NCBI RefSeq assembly: GCF_026013965.1
Contig: NZ_CP110341.1
Span: 3,286,001 to 3,350,000 of the forward strand
Origin: Brevibacterium sp. JSBI002
GTDB taxonomy: Bacteria; Actinomycetota; Actinomycetes; Actinomycetales; Brevibacteriaceae
DNA length: 64,000 nucleotides
Direction: 5' to 3'
Below, one piece after another: positions 34,901 to 42,995 of this stretch (the stretch's first letter is position 1; every line of letters starts with the position of its first letter). The notes beneath the pieces are model-generated. The model worked only from the letters and a program-made list of their open reading frames with translations. It searched no databases and had not been told where the DNA came from. A program made the position numbers and the translations under genes.

Positions 34901-35509
34901 CACGGCTTCGGGATGGTCGGCCTTGAGTTTGCGGGTCTCGAGTCCGGACCGGGCGTAGTGCTGCAGGTCGGAGAGGTCGAGGTCCGCCCGCTCGAGGACG
35001 CAGGCGTCGGAAAGGTCCGTCGCCTTCGTGCCCGAACCCTTGATGAAGAAGAGTCGCGCCAGCGACAGGGGCTTGTCGCTGCCGTTGTCGTAGCGGAGGA
35101 TGATTCCGCTCCAAGTGGCGCGTGGACGCAGATATTTGCTGACCACCCGATCTTCTTCGGTGTCCGCGGTGCGCGTCCAGGCTCCGCGGACGTAGCTGAC
35201 GAGGCTGCGCTGGTCAAGGCGCGCGCCCGCGGTCTGAGCGGCGACGTTGAAGCGCAGCCACTTGTCCGGGGTGAGCACTGCGGCGATTCCGTCGAGGAGG
35301 GAGGACTTGCCCGACCCCGAGGGCCCGGTGATGAGGTGACCCTTGTGGGAGACGGGGATGCGATGGATGTCGGCGTCGAAGGTGCCCCAGTTCGCGATCT
35401 GGATCTCGCTCAGCCGCCACTGGCTGCCGACGTCGGGTCGGTTCGCTCCGCGAGCACGCGCCTGGTCGGCGACGAACGCCGCGTCGAGCGGGAAGAGTGC
35501 CTCGGTCAC
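31907..35509 (-). CDS. jetC: Wadjet subunit JetC (SMC/MukB-like ATPase)
   Basis: 1,200-residue condensin-like ATPase. Walker A GPSGSGKSS (62-70) in the N-terminal head; two long coiled-coil arms (about 270-470 and 610-880, rich in Glu/Arg/Ala) around a hinge with VNKVNVSDTGFGDWV; then the C-terminal head with signature SGGQQQK (1018-1024) and Walker B TIILDEAFDKAD (1050-1061). It is the loop-extruding motor that with JetA and JetB senses small DNA circles. After about residue 1115 there is an acidic Gly/Asp-rich tail of some 85 residues that is not part of the ATPase. Overlaps jetB and jetD by 4 nt each. Confidence 0.95.
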   Translation of the reverse strand: MTEALFPLDAAFVADQARARGANRPDVGSQWRLSEIQIANWGTFDADIHRIPVSHKGHLITGPSGSGKSSLLDGIAAVLTPDKWLRFNVAAQTAGARLDQRSLVSYVRGAWTRTADTEEDRVVSKYLRPRATWSGIILRYDNGSDKPLSLARLFFIKGSGTKATDLSDACVLERADLDLSDLQHYARSGLETRKLKADHPEAVVTSNGHHGKFYARMRKTFGMADESALQLLHKTQSAKSLDSLDRLFRDHMLESPVTFDLAETAVAQFGDLKDAHDHVVELRKQRDHLLQLREAASRFETANDIAAKSIALSESLLPYQKRRELDILRADLSALTRQIVELEVTADRAKRDFDAAVDEYDLARRATLELGGSEAEHFQQRIDTAETERRAIAERWAGLARQLEQAGIEHAPTTAAEFAELQAQIASSLDDESQVAGPSHADHDRFSQARANVRELEGEIESLRRSGSTVPNNLMAIRSELAAGTGLSEKALPFAAELIEVDPSEARWTGAIERVLRPLALTVLVRSENLSAVRTWVDAHRIRGRLVFEEIPHSVPSPRPVGSEKSLVNKVNVSDTGFGDWVRTTLSERFDFACVDHPDELDDHHRAVTVKGQVKTSRTRYEKDDRRAIDDRSQWVLGDREAKLEALIESLKEAQSELAAAEQVVAAADAETAAAHRRRGILAGIREQSWRDVDRDGAAEKVATLERQLAELEDADGDLQQAIGAEREAKAVKDEAEKARNDADYALRRANEESTGLRSNITRIEDDVNAGRIAEVEDHLVEELDDRFRKIQRSIKRENLAEVGQQVSQVLQEEKDRAQADASRAGQSVTRLAAEFKAAWPSVSSQLTAEVDDRRAYLSMLDEILAHGLPDHENRFRELLQQRSRDLIGELLNEIHAAPREIEDRVAPINSSLLRSQFDEDRYLRLKVKTRRSETVNAFIADLRLVASGSWGEDDMETAEKKYDTLAEVMRRFASSEHVDKVWKTQCLDTRLHVSFLAEEIDDHGRAHATYDSGAAMSGGQQQKLVIFCLTAALRYQLADPDEAISKYGTIILDEAFDKADTRYTRMALDIFIEFGFHMVLATPQKLLQTIEPYVGAATSIENPSRQKTLTSTMVWDETDGAGDGSGAVDGDGAGDAAGSDDMESGVAGAEREADVVESDRPTWVAGEVELEFGDEPSAEADRGQADRGAAEQAGESDGR

Positions 35510-36222
35510 GCTTCGTCCTCCTCGGTGTCGGCGTTGATTTCACCGGCATCGGTCTCACCGGCGGCGATGCGTTCGTAGACGGCGATGAGCTCGCGCACAC
35601 GGTCCTCGTCGACGAGGAACTTCACCATCGGGGAGATCTCGAAGCGATCTTCACCGGCTTTGTGGAGCACGCGCAGCCGGTTGCTCATCCGCGACCACGC
35701 ACCGTTGAGGTTGCGCTGGAACGTCGATTCGTCCCCGGTGCGGTAGATCGCGAGGCGTTCATAGACCTCTTCGCGATCGACGATGACGCGCTTCTCCCCC
35801 GGCGCCGCCAGAAGCAGCTGTCGAAGCACCAGCAGCATGGCCGTGTCGAGGAACGTGAGCCGTTCGCTGCGCACCGCAGCTGGGGCGTCTATCTCGTCGG
35901 TGACGATCTTGCGGGTGAACGCGAATTCGTCGACCCGGTCGATGACGAGGTCGAGGAACAGATCGTGCAGGCGCGAGCGGACGAGGCCTTCATCCGCAAC
36001 GAGAGCTGCCCACAGCTGCGGGGCCTGCGTCCCGGACACATACGGCCCTTTGAGCAGTTCGAGCAGCACTCGGCGGGTGCGCTCTCCCAATGTTCCGGTG
36101 TCACCGGACCACAGACCGCTGGGGTTGTGGCTGAGGTCATCCGCGGAATCGGTGGATTCCCTCGCCGAGGCGGCTCCCACCTCGGCGAGGGCTGTGTCGT
36201 TGTCGTGGTGGGTGGGGCTCAT
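35506..36222 (-). CDS. jetB: Wadjet subunit JetB (MukE-like, DUF4194)
   Basis: 238 residues, winged-helix kleisin-partner protein like MukE/MksE. The core runs from about residue 45: LLELLKGPYVSGTQAPQLW, then DRVDEFAFTRKI and the C-terminal IYRTGDESTFQRNLNGAW...MSNRLRVL typical of DUF4194. The first 40 residues are low-complexity and contain one dispersed CGCCGAGGCGG word read as GAASARES, plus a second half making an inverted repeat. It overlaps jetA and jetC by 4 nt. Confidence 0.92.
   Translation of the reverse strand: MSPTHHDNDTALAEVGAASARESTDSADDLSHNPSGLWSGDTGTLGERTRRVLLELLKGPYVSGTQAPQLWAALVADEGLVRSRLHDLFLDLVIDRVDEFAFTRKIVTDEIDAPAAVRSERLTFLDTAMLLVLRQLLLAAPGEKRVIVDREEVYERLAIYRTGDESTFQRNLNGAWSRMSNRLRVLHKAGEDRFEISPMVKFLVDEDRVRELIAVYERIAAGETDAGEINADTEEDEA
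36163..36187. repeat. Dispersed-word inverted pair inside the jetB 5' end
   Basis: CGCCGAGG (36163-36170) and CCTCGGCG (36180-36187) face each other with 9 nt between, so both orientations of the abundant window-wide word occur within 25 bp. Confidence 0.55.
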
Positions 36223-37682
36223 AGGGTGATGCCTTCGGTGAAGTAGTGGCGGCGGATCGCGGCGGTGCGGACGATGCCGTCGACGCCGGCCCAGGTGAGG
36301 ATTTCGCGGTTGCCGACATCGACGTGGCCATAGGTGCTGGCCAGGGACAACAGGCCGACTACGCTGGCGAGTCCCTGTGTGGCGGGGAAGGTCTCGAGCA
36401 CGTCGGCGACGGAGGCCTCGTGGGTGGAGGTGACGACGGAGTTGATGTTCTCGGTGAGCTCGGCGAAGTCGATTTCGGATTCGCGGGCGACTGCGATGAG
36501 TTCGGCGAAGTCGATCTCGGAGTCCGTGGCTTCGCCGAGTTCCGCTCCGGCGTTGAACTCCTCGGGGTCGTGGAGGATGACCTCGCCGACGCTGCCGAGT
36601 GAGACGCTGGAGAGTTCGAGATCGATGCCGATCTCGTCGTAGGGTTTGAGCTCCTGCGACACGGGTGCAGCCGCGGCGAGGCCCTCTTGGAGGAGGGTGC
36701 GCATGACGCGGTCGCGTTGGAATTCGTGGGAGTGGACGTAGCGGCGCAGGCCACGGGCGAACTCGGTGAGGATGTCAGAGACCTCGTGGGAGCCGTCCTT
36801 CATCTGGCGCATCAGGGTGCGCAGGGAACGGCGGGTGGCCAGGGAGAGGGTGGCGGAGAAGTCCCGGTCGAGGATGGCGGCGATGCCGTCGTCGAAGGCC
36901 GCGGACTGTTCGGGGTCGCGGACGAGGGCGGAGAACGCAGAGAACGTGCGGCCTTCGTCGGAGGACTCGATGAGATCGACGCCGCGGAACACTTCGTCGA
37001 GGACTTGGGACTGGGAGTCCTCGGCGGCGAGGATCGAGATCCGCAAGTCCTGGTTGAGCTCTTCGAAGCGGGCACGCACGCGGGCGAAGTCGGCGGGCAG
37101 TCCCTGCGCCTGCTGGAGGATGTCGGAGACGCGTTCGTTGGCTCGGCGTCTGTCGAGGACGACGGAGCGCGGATCGCCGCGGCGCACACGGGCGATCTCG
37201 GCGTCGATGCGGTCACGTTCGGCGCGCAAGGAGGCGAGGCGGCGAGAGCTGTCCGGGTCGGTGTCGATGGCCAGCTGTCGCACGGATTGGGCGAGTCTGA
37301 CCAGCCGGGATTCGGTGGCGGTCTGTGGTGGGGTGCGCAGCTGCTCGAGCATGAGGATGGCATCGAAGCCGGCGGCGGAGAGTTCGTAGGTTTCGCCTCT
37401 GGCTGCGGTGGCGGGACGGCGGACGAGGATTTCGGCGCGACGCCAGTCATCGCAGTAGGCCTTCGCTGTCCGCAGCGAGAGGTCGAAGTGGTCGCGGAGC
37501 TCCTCGAGGTCGGCGTCGATGCTTTCGTGCAGATCCTCGGTGTTCATCCTGGTGCCGGGCTTGCCGAGATGAGCGTCGAGGGTTCCGGCCATGACCGCGA
37601 GGTTGTCGGCCCGGAGCATGCGCAGGGTGGCATTCGATTCGAGCAGTCGCCGGTAGGCGAGCGCGGATGACAGGGCGGACAT
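36219..37682 (-). CDS. jetA: Wadjet subunit JetA (MukF/kleisin-like, DUF3375)
   Basis: 487 residues. N-terminal winged helix (about 1-95), a coiled helical middle with LASLRAERDRIDAEIARVRRGDP near 165-190, and a C-terminal winged domain ending HYFTEGITL; this is the DUF3375 layout. JetA is the kleisin that bridges the JetC heads. First gene of the operon. The start ATG at 37682 has only a weak site (GAGAA); upstream, two GGTCAAC words (37737, 37771) give TTGACC -35-like hexamers on the minus strand. No extra regulator gene is nearby. Confidence 0.92.
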   Translation of the reverse strand: MSALSSALAYRRLLESNATLRMLRADNLAVMAGTLDAHLGKPGTRMNTEDLHESIDADLEELRDHFDLSLRTAKAYCDDWRRAEILVRRPATAARGETYELSAAGFDAILMLEQLRTPPQTATESRLVRLAQSVRQLAIDTDPDSSRRLASLRAERDRIDAEIARVRRGDPRSVVLDRRRANERVSDILQQAQGLPADFARVRARFEELNQDLRISILAAEDSQSQVLDEVFRGVDLIESSDEGRTFSAFSALVRDPEQSAAFDDGIAAILDRDFSATLSLATRRSLRTLMRQMKDGSHEVSDILTEFARGLRRYVHSHEFQRDRVMRTLLQEGLAAAAPVSQELKPYDEIGIDLELSSVSLGSVGEVILHDPEEFNAGAELGEATDSEIDFAELIAVARESEIDFAELTENINSVVTSTHEASVADVLETFPATQGLASVVGLLSLASTYGHVDVGNREILTWAGVDGIVRTAAIRRHYFTEGITL

Positions 37683-37800
37683 AGGAACTATTCTCTGCGC
37701 CTAGGCGAGTGCGCGCCAATTCGCGAGTCGAGTGAGGTCAACGGCTGTCGCTCCTCCCTCCGAAGGTGTCAGGGTCAACAGGTCGGTCCTTCTTGGACAT

Positions 37801-38172
37801 CTAGGCCACGACAAGACAGTAAGACTCGAGTACGAGGTCGTGGAGAAGATCGGGATCGAGACGATCGCCGGCAGTTGCGGCGCCGGGTTCGCCGCCGTCA
37901 TCGCCTCCTTCCCCGGCCACTGTGATCCAGTGCTTCTTATTCATGTGATATCCGGGTGAGATCTCCGCATAGGCATCTCTCAGCACCTCACCGTCGAGGG
38001 GATCGATCTTGAGGTTGAGGCTCGGAACTCCCCGCAGTTCGTATGCCATCATGAACATCTTTCCGCGCACTTTGTACACGGCATTGTCCGGTCCGAATGG
38101 GTGGTCGAGCTCGACCGAGGGGTACTGCATGGCTTGGTCGTTGGCCAAGCGGAGCACGGTGGCGGGGTCCAT
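37801..38172 (-). CDS. MmcQ/YjbR family protein
   Basis: 123 residues. The YjbR fold signature is clear: FGPDNAVYKVRGKMFMMAY, LNLKIDPLDGE, and AEISPGYHMNKKHWITV. Members have a CyaY-like fold and may bind DNA; role unknown. ATG at 38172 has TAGCCT 6 nt upstream (leaderless). It is divergent from the asparaginase gene by 53 nt and convergent in no sense with jetA, which it precedes by 118 nt on the same strand. Confidence 0.85.
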   Translation of the reverse strand: MDPATVLRLANDQAMQYPSVELDHPFGPDNAVYKVRGKMFMMAYELRGVPSLNLKIDPLDGEVLRDAYAEISPGYHMNKKHWITVAGEGGDDGGEPGAATAGDRLDPDLLHDLVLESYCLVVA

Positions 38173-38178
38173 GCGTGG

Positions 38179-38184
38179 AGGCTA
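38179..38184 (-). promoter_or_regulatory. -10 hexamer, leaderless mmcQ/yjbR gene
   Basis: TAGCCT (minus strand), 6 nt, ATG. Confidence 0.5.
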
Positions 38185-38193
38185 GCAAAGGCC

Positions 38194-38219
38194 ACTGACG
38201 TAGGAACTGACGTTAGACT
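38194..38219 (+). promoter_or_regulatory. Asparaginase promoter with direct repeat
   Basis: ACTGACGT at 38194-38201 and again at 38206-38213, then -10 TAGACT (38214-38219) and 6 nt to ATG. A leaderless start is expected. The direct repeat may bind a regulator. Confidence 0.5.
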
Positions 38220-38225
38220 CCAATC

Positions 38226-39227
38226 ATGCCTGAGACCTCACTCCACACCGCCCCTCACCTGCTCTTGGCCGCTCTCGGCGGGACCATCGCGTCGACCGCC
38301 AATGCCGCGGGCGGGGTTGCTCCAGCGCTCAGCGGCGCGGAGATCGCTGCGGCCGCGGGTCTCGATCAGGTCTGGCCGGATCTGCGGGCTGATTTCACTC
38401 AGGTTGCTCAGGTTTCGAGCGCGAATGTCACCCTGGAGATGCTCTGCGACGTCGTCGACCTCGCCCGTACGTCCGGGGCCGATGGAATCGTCCTCACCCA
38501 AGGCACCGACACTCTTGAAGAGTCCGCGTTCGGGCTCTGGCTGCTCAATGACTCGAGCACTCATATCGCTGTCACCGGGGCCATGCGGAATCCGACCCTG
38601 CCCGGAGCCGACGGGCCGGCGAATGTCCGGGCCGCCGCCCTCACTGCCCTGTCCGACAAGGTCAGTGATCTGCCGTCATCATTGGTCTTCAACGACGAAG
38701 TCCACGATCCGAGGTTCGTTTCGAAGTCGCACACCACCTCGACGGCCGCGTTCTCCTCCGGGCCCATCCTCGGCGCGATCGGATGGCTGGGCGAAGACGA
38801 TCTCCATCTCCCGCACGCGCCCCAGCCTCCGAAATCACCGTTCGCCGGACTTCCCCGTCCGTCTCAGCTGAGCAAGGTCGCTCTCGCCGAGGTGGGGATG
38901 GGCGAACCGGTAGAGACCCTTGATCTCATCGCCGGTTCCGGCCTCGCCGGCGCCGTGGTCTCCGGGGTCGGCGGGGGCCACGTCCCCGAGGAGTTGCTGC
39001 CCGCTGTCGCTCGACTGGCGGAGAGGATGCCCGTGGTGCTGGCCTCACGCACCGGTTCGGGTGCGAGCCTGCACCGCACCTACGGCTATGCGGGAGGAGA
39101 GATCGGCCTACTCGAAGCGGGACTCGTGCCCGCTGGCATCCTCGATGCCCGCAAGGCCCGCATCGTGCTCAACCTGGCGCTGAGCTTCGGCCTTGACCCC
39201 GCCGAGGTGTTCGCTCACTTCGCGTGA
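38226..39227 (+). CDS. L-asparaginase
   Basis: 333 residues. Both catalytic threonine motifs are intact: GGTIAST near residue 19 and the TQGTDTLEE loop near 95. It hydrolyses L-asparagine to aspartate and ammonia. There is no signal peptide, so it is likely cytosolic (type I-like in location, though the sequence resembles the bacterial short family). C-terminus ends in AEVFAHFA. Monocistronic. Confidence 0.9.
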   Translation: MPETSLHTAPHLLLAALGGTIASTANAAGGVAPALSGAEIAAAAGLDQVWPDLRADFTQVAQVSSANVTLEMLCDVVDLARTSGADGIVLTQGTDTLEESAFGLWLLNDSSTHIAVTGAMRNPTLPGADGPANVRAAALTALSDKVSDLPSSLVFNDEVHDPRFVSKSHTTSTAAFSSGPILGAIGWLGEDDLHLPHAPQPPKSPFAGLPRPSQLSKVALAEVGMGEPVETLDLIAGSGLAGAVVSGVGGGHVPEELLPAVARLAERMPVVLASRTGSGASLHRTYGYAGGEIGLLEAGLVPAGILDARKARIVLNLALSFGLDPAEVFAHFA

Positions 39228-39276
39228 GTTCGCCGAGGCACATGCCCGTCTGAACAGCAATACCGACTTCACCAAC

Positions 39277-39314
39277 AAAAAAGGCGGCATCGGCCAGAAC
39301 TGGCCGACGCCGCC
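39277..39314 (-). terminator. Rho-independent terminator of the oxidoreductase gene
   Basis: 15-bp stem GGCGGCATCGGCCAG/CTGGCCGACGCCGCC with one G-T pair (39283-39314). On the minus strand it is followed by six T (39277-39282). It lies 35 nt past the stop of the gene to its right. Confidence 0.85.
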
Positions 39315-39348
39315 TCCTCGTTTCCGATTCAGGGATGAACCGACAGCC

Positions 39349-40371
39349 TCAGCTCTCGGCGCCCACGGCGACGACCATCTTGCCGAAGTTTCCGCCGGTG
39401 AGCAGATCGTTGAAGTATTCGGGAGCCTTCTCGAGTCCGGGGCGGATGTCCTCGCGGAAGCGAACCTTGCCATCCTTGAGCCAGCCGCTCATGTCCGTAA
39501 GGAACTGCGGGGTCAGACGCTCGGCGAACTCGGTCTGGATGAATCCGCGCACGAGCAGCGACTTCGACAGGATGTTGCCCATGAGCGCTCCCGAACGGTC
39601 CGGCCCCTCGGGCAGCGAGGTGAGGTTGTAGTTGGCGACGAGACCGCACACGGGCACGCGAGCGAACGTATTGAGCCGCGGCAGCACAGCATCGAAGACC
39701 TCCCCGCCGACGTTCTCAAAGTAGACGTCGATGCCCTGCGGCACCGCCTCCTTCAGCTCCTGCCGCAGGTTCCCCGTGCGGTGGTCAAGTGCCACGTCGA
39801 AGCCGAGCTCACGCAGGTGAGCGACCTTGGCCGGTCCGCCGGCAATGCCGACGGCAGTCGCTCCCTTGATCTTCGCGATCTGCCCGACGACGGATCCGAC
39901 GGGGCCGGTCGCAGCGGCCACGGCCACGGTCTCACCCTCCTTGGGCTGACCGATCTCGAGCAGACCCGCGTACGCAGTGAACCCGGGCATTCCGAGCACA
40001 CCGAGGTGGGTGGAGATCGGCGCGAGCTCCGGGTCGATCTTGCGCAGGTGTCCGGTCGACTCGACCGAATACTCCTGCCAACCGCCGTAGCCGAGCACGA
40101 TCTCACCGGCGGCGAAGCCCTCGGCATTGGATTCGACGACCTCGGACACGGTGGCGCCGACCATGACATCGCCGACCTCGACGGGCTTGGCGTAGGACTT
40201 CGCGTCCGACATCCGCCCGCGCATGTACGGATCGAGCGAGAGATAGAGGGTGCGCAGCAGCACCTGCCCCTCGCCCGGGCTGGGCACAGGTACCTCGTCG
40301 AGCAGGTAGTTCTCTGCAGTGGGAGCGCCCACAGGGCGCGAGTTCAGGCGAATCCGATGGTTGGTCGTCAT
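39349..40371 (-). CDS. NADP-dependent MDR oxidoreductase (prostaglandin reductase/CurA-like)
   Basis: 340 residues. Zinc-free medium-chain dehydrogenase/reductase; Rossmann motif AATGPVGSVVGQIAK, substrate-domain mark LDPYMRGRMSD, and VYFENVGGEVFDAVLPRL typical of the leukotriene/prostaglandin reductase group. It likely reduces activated C=C bonds with NADPH. ATG at 40371 follows AAGGAA by 9 nt; the 12-residue upstream extension has no such site. A classic terminator follows. Confidence 0.88.
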   Translation of the reverse strand: MTTNHRIRLNSRPVGAPTAENYLLDEVPVPSPGEGQVLLRTLYLSLDPYMRGRMSDAKSYAKPVEVGDVMVGATVSEVVESNAEGFAAGEIVLGYGGWQEYSVESTGHLRKIDPELAPISTHLGVLGMPGFTAYAGLLEIGQPKEGETVAVAAATGPVGSVVGQIAKIKGATAVGIAGGPAKVAHLRELGFDVALDHRTGNLRQELKEAVPQGIDVYFENVGGEVFDAVLPRLNTFARVPVCGLVANYNLTSLPEGPDRSGALMGNILSKSLLVRGFIQTEFAERLTPQFLTDMSGWLKDGKVRFREDIRPGLEKAPEYFNDLLTGGNFGKMVVAVGAES

Positions 40372-40446
40372 GGAGACGGTTCCTTTCAGCAGCAGATCAT
40401 TCTTCACTTGTGTGCTTCAGTGGGGCGACAGGTGCATCCGCGACGA

Positions 40447-41289
40447 TCACCGATGCTGTCGGTCGTAACAACCATTCGGGATCGCCCGATGTTCCTGATC
40501 GAACGATTTTTCTGACACCGAGGCGGCACCCAGTCGGGCCTTCCCCACCAGATCGCGGGCCACCGTCTCCCATTCGGGTTCGAAGGCCCAACCGAAATCG
40601 CCGAGGTGGTCGAGAAGGTGGCTGCCATTGTCCCGGATGATCTCCGACCACTCCCTCGGCCACGCCCCGAAGTTCGCCGCCGCGGCGAGCTCGTCGACGT
40701 CCTTGAACACTGCGCCTGTCGGATCGAGCCGACCGCCCTCGGCATGCAGAGGCATAGACGCGATCGGGAAGGTGATATCGAGGATGTGATCGCTGGTGAA
40801 CAGCGCATCATCGGTGCGTTGGTGCGTGGACTCAAGATTGATGTACCACTCGACCCGCACGCCGCCGGACTCTGGACGATCGACATCATCCCCAGCATCT
40901 TTGAGCAGCACCCATACGGAGAACGGAACCTCGGGAGGGACGATCTTGAGCACCCCGCGACCCCGCCACGTGCCCTCGACATTGATCCGCGTCGGCGCCT
41001 CAGCGATGGGACGAAACCGTGCCTTCAACGGCACATCGTGGGCGTTCGTGTCTTCCCACCCGACGATGCGGGTCTCCTGCGTCGGGGTACCCCCGGCCAA
41101 CCACAGAACAGAACCGGACGGCCCATCAGCGATGACACGCATCGGGCGGGCCACCTCGGCGAGGTCGCGGTCGAAGTCGAATCGACGGAACGTCCAGGTC
41201 ACGGTCTGCCCCCTAGTCCAGTACGGCGCCTTCCCCACGGGTCTGACCTGAGACGGAGTGGGGATCGTGAACGGATCGCGCAGGCTCAT
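40447..41289 (-). CDS. DUF402 (FomD/YgaC-like) phosphatase-type protein
   Basis: 280 residues. The C-terminal half fits DUF402: VEWYINLESTH, DHILDITFPIA, FKDVDELAAAANFG. Members hydrolyse nucleoside tri/diphosphates or CDP-linked intermediates with Mg. The first 130 residues form a beta-rich domain common in actinobacterial members. ATG at 41289 has TAGACT 6 nt upstream. The annotated core lacks neighbours that would fix a substrate. Confidence 0.8.
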   Translation of the reverse strand: MSLRDPFTIPTPSQVRPVGKAPYWTRGQTVTWTFRRFDFDRDLAEVARPMRVIADGPSGSVLWLAGGTPTQETRIVGWEDTNAHDVPLKARFRPIAEAPTRINVEGTWRGRGVLKIVPPEVPFSVWVLLKDAGDDVDRPESGGVRVEWYINLESTHQRTDDALFTSDHILDITFPIASMPLHAEGGRLDPTGAVFKDVDELAAAANFGAWPREWSEIIRDNGSHLLDHLGDFGWAFEPEWETVARDLVGKARLGAASVSEKSFDQEHRAIPNGCYDRQHR

Positions 41290-41295
41290 CCTGGC

Positions 41296-41301
41296 AGTCT
41301 A
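41296..41301 (-). promoter_or_regulatory. -10 hexamer, leaderless DUF402 gene
   Basis: TAGACT on the minus strand, 6 nt, ATG. Confidence 0.5.
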
Positions 41302-41346
41302 TGCGTCGGGCATGGGCGAGTGCTGAAGACCTGGGCGGCGAGGTCA

Positions 41347-41352
41347 TAGAGT
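41347..41352 (+). promoter_or_regulatory. -10 hexamer, leaderless amidohydrolase gene
   Basis: TAGAGT, 6 nt, ATG. Confidence 0.5.
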
Positions 41353-41358
41353 GGGGCC

Positions 41359-42351
41359 ATGAACGACTCCGATGACGCAGCGACTCAGACCGCACCCACT
41401 CTCCCAACCGCGAACCCTGCCCAGGGAACGACGATCGGTCGCACCTTCGAGGTCCCCGACACGATGACCGCTCCCCCGCGCACCGACGCCGAGGTTCCCG
41501 ACTATGCCCGTGCCCTCGGCCTGCCGGGGCTCGCCGACATCCACGTCCATTTCCTTCCGCAGAACGTGCTCGACAAGGTGTGGGAGTACTTCGACAATGC
41601 CGCGGACAACTACGGCCGCGACTGGCCGATCAACTACCGGTACGACACGGACACCCGCCTGAATATCGTCCGCGAGCTCGGCCTGCGCGCGATCCCGGCC
41701 CTGACTTACCCGCACAAACCCGGAATGGCCGCGTGGCTCAACGAATGGAACGCCGAGTTCGCCGCCGCCCACGACGACGTCATCCACTGCGGCACCCTCT
41801 ATGCCGAGCCCGAATCCGCCGACTACGTCCCGGCCGCGCTTGCCGCCGGTGCGAAGCTGTTCAAGGTCCACGTCCAGGTCGGTGTGTTCTCTCCCGATGA
41901 CGAGGTCCTCGACCCTGCGTGGAGGGCACTCGAAGAGGCGCGAGTGCCGATCGTCATCCACGCCGGTTCTGCTCCCCTGCCGGGCACGTACACCGGGCCG
42001 CAGGCGGTGGCGGACGTTCTGGCCAAGTTCCCGCAGCTGAAGTTCGTCATCGCCCACATGGGCATGCCCGAGTACGACGAGTTCGCCGATCTCGCAGAGA
42101 GATTCGACAACGTCTATCTCGACACGACGATGTTCGCCTCCGGGTATTTCTCCACCCCCGCCGAGGTGACCCCCGCCTACCGCGAACGCCTGGCCGGACT
42201 TGAGGACAAGGTCATCCTCGGCTCTGATTTCCCGAACATTCCCTACCCCTACGTCGACCAGATCGCAGGCCTGGCCGCCCTGGGCCTCGGCGATGATTGG
42301 ATGCGATCGGTGCTGTGGACCAACGGCGCGAAGGTGCTCGGGCTCGACTGA
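41359..42351 (+). CDS. Amidohydrolase-2 family metal hydrolase/decarboxylase
   Basis: 330 residues, TIM-barrel of the amidohydrolase-related group. Metal motif DIHVHF near residue 55, conserved IHAGS and IAHMG further on, and catalytic Asp in GSDFPNIPYP near the end. The group includes 2-oxo acid and aromatic acid decarboxylases and lactonases; substrate not known. A 35-residue disordered N-terminus precedes the barrel. The leaderless -10 fixes the ATG at 41359. Confidence 0.88.
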   Translation: MNDSDDAATQTAPTLPTANPAQGTTIGRTFEVPDTMTAPPRTDAEVPDYARALGLPGLADIHVHFLPQNVLDKVWEYFDNAADNYGRDWPINYRYDTDTRLNIVRELGLRAIPALTYPHKPGMAAWLNEWNAEFAAAHDDVIHCGTLYAEPESADYVPAALAAGAKLFKVHVQVGVFSPDDEVLDPAWRALEEARVPIVIHAGSAPLPGTYTGPQAVADVLAKFPQLKFVIAHMGMPEYDEFADLAERFDNVYLDTTMFASGYFSTPAEVTPAYRERLAGLEDKVILGSDFPNIPYPYVDQIAGLAALGLGDDWMRSVLWTNGAKVLGLD

Positions 42352-42354
42352 GTC

Positions 42355-42894
42355 TCAGCCGTCGCGGCGCACTCGGTCGGCGCCGACGACCCCGGTGAGC
42401 ATCTCCTCGGCGATGGGTGCGCCGCGCCGGATGACGCTGATCTGACCGGTCGATTCGAGGATCACGCACGCCACCTCATCACGGTTGCGGATGCCAGCGG
42501 ATCGCAGTTTGGCGATGAGTTCGTCGTGATCGACGTGGCTCTTCGACAGATTGTCCGTGAGGATCTCAGGGCCGGCCATGAGCACCACCGCCGGGGAGTT
42601 GACGACGCTGCGCACGAATCCGAAGCGTCGGCCGAATCCGCTGAGAGCCTGCAGGATCAGCAGGGTCGCCAGACCCAGAACGCCCGCGGCCAGGGTCGGG
42701 GTATCGCCGAGGATGGACCGCCCGATGATCGCGCCCATCGCGATGATCGCGGCGACGTCGAAGCTCGACAGGCTCGCCAGAGTGCGCTGTCCGAAGATGC
42801 GCAAGAGCAGAATGATCCCGAAGTAGAAGGCCACGCATGAGAGGACGATCCTCACTGCGTCGACCCAGTTGAGCCCGTATTCCATCCAATCCAT
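42355..42894 (-). CDS. DUF421/YetF-like membrane protein
   Basis: 179 residues: three helices (VRIVLSCVAFYFGIILLLRIFG and two more), then a cytosolic domain with SHVDHDELIAKLRSAGIRNRDEVACVILESTGQISVI, the hallmark of DUF421. YetF and YrbG-like proteins are linked to spore or stress phenotypes elsewhere; function unknown. GGAGG lies 5 nt before ATG. It ends 4 nt from the amidohydrolase stop, convergent. Confidence 0.85.
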   Translation of the reverse strand: MDWMEYGLNWVDAVRIVLSCVAFYFGIILLLRIFGQRTLASLSSFDVAAIIAMGAIIGRSILGDTPTLAAGVLGLATLLILQALSGFGRRFGFVRSVVNSPAVVLMAGPEILTDNLSKSHVDHDELIAKLRSAGIRNRDEVACVILESTGQISVIRRGAPIAEEMLTGVVGADRVRRDG

Positions 42895-42904
42895 GACAAC
42901 CTCC

Positions 42905-42938
42905 GGAACGGATGATACGCCGTTCCCCGAGATCGGGG
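42905..42938. promoter_or_regulatory. Inverted repeat GGAACG-N10-CGTTCC and hairpin CCCCGA-GA-TCGGGG
   Basis: The first (42905-42926) lies right upstream of the DUF421 ribosome site and may be an operator; the second (42925-42938) may end transcription of the NAD(P)-binding gene to its right. Confidence 0.35.
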
Positions 42939-42995
42939 CGCTGGGCTGCGGTCGGGGTCAGCGATTCGCACCGGGATCAGCGCCTCATCTGGGAT

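Noticed and set aside
37701..37901. 66-codon minus frame before jetA, as a possible fifth Wadjet gene
   Set aside because: Overlaps the mmcQ gene in another frame and has no recognisable domain or ribosome site.
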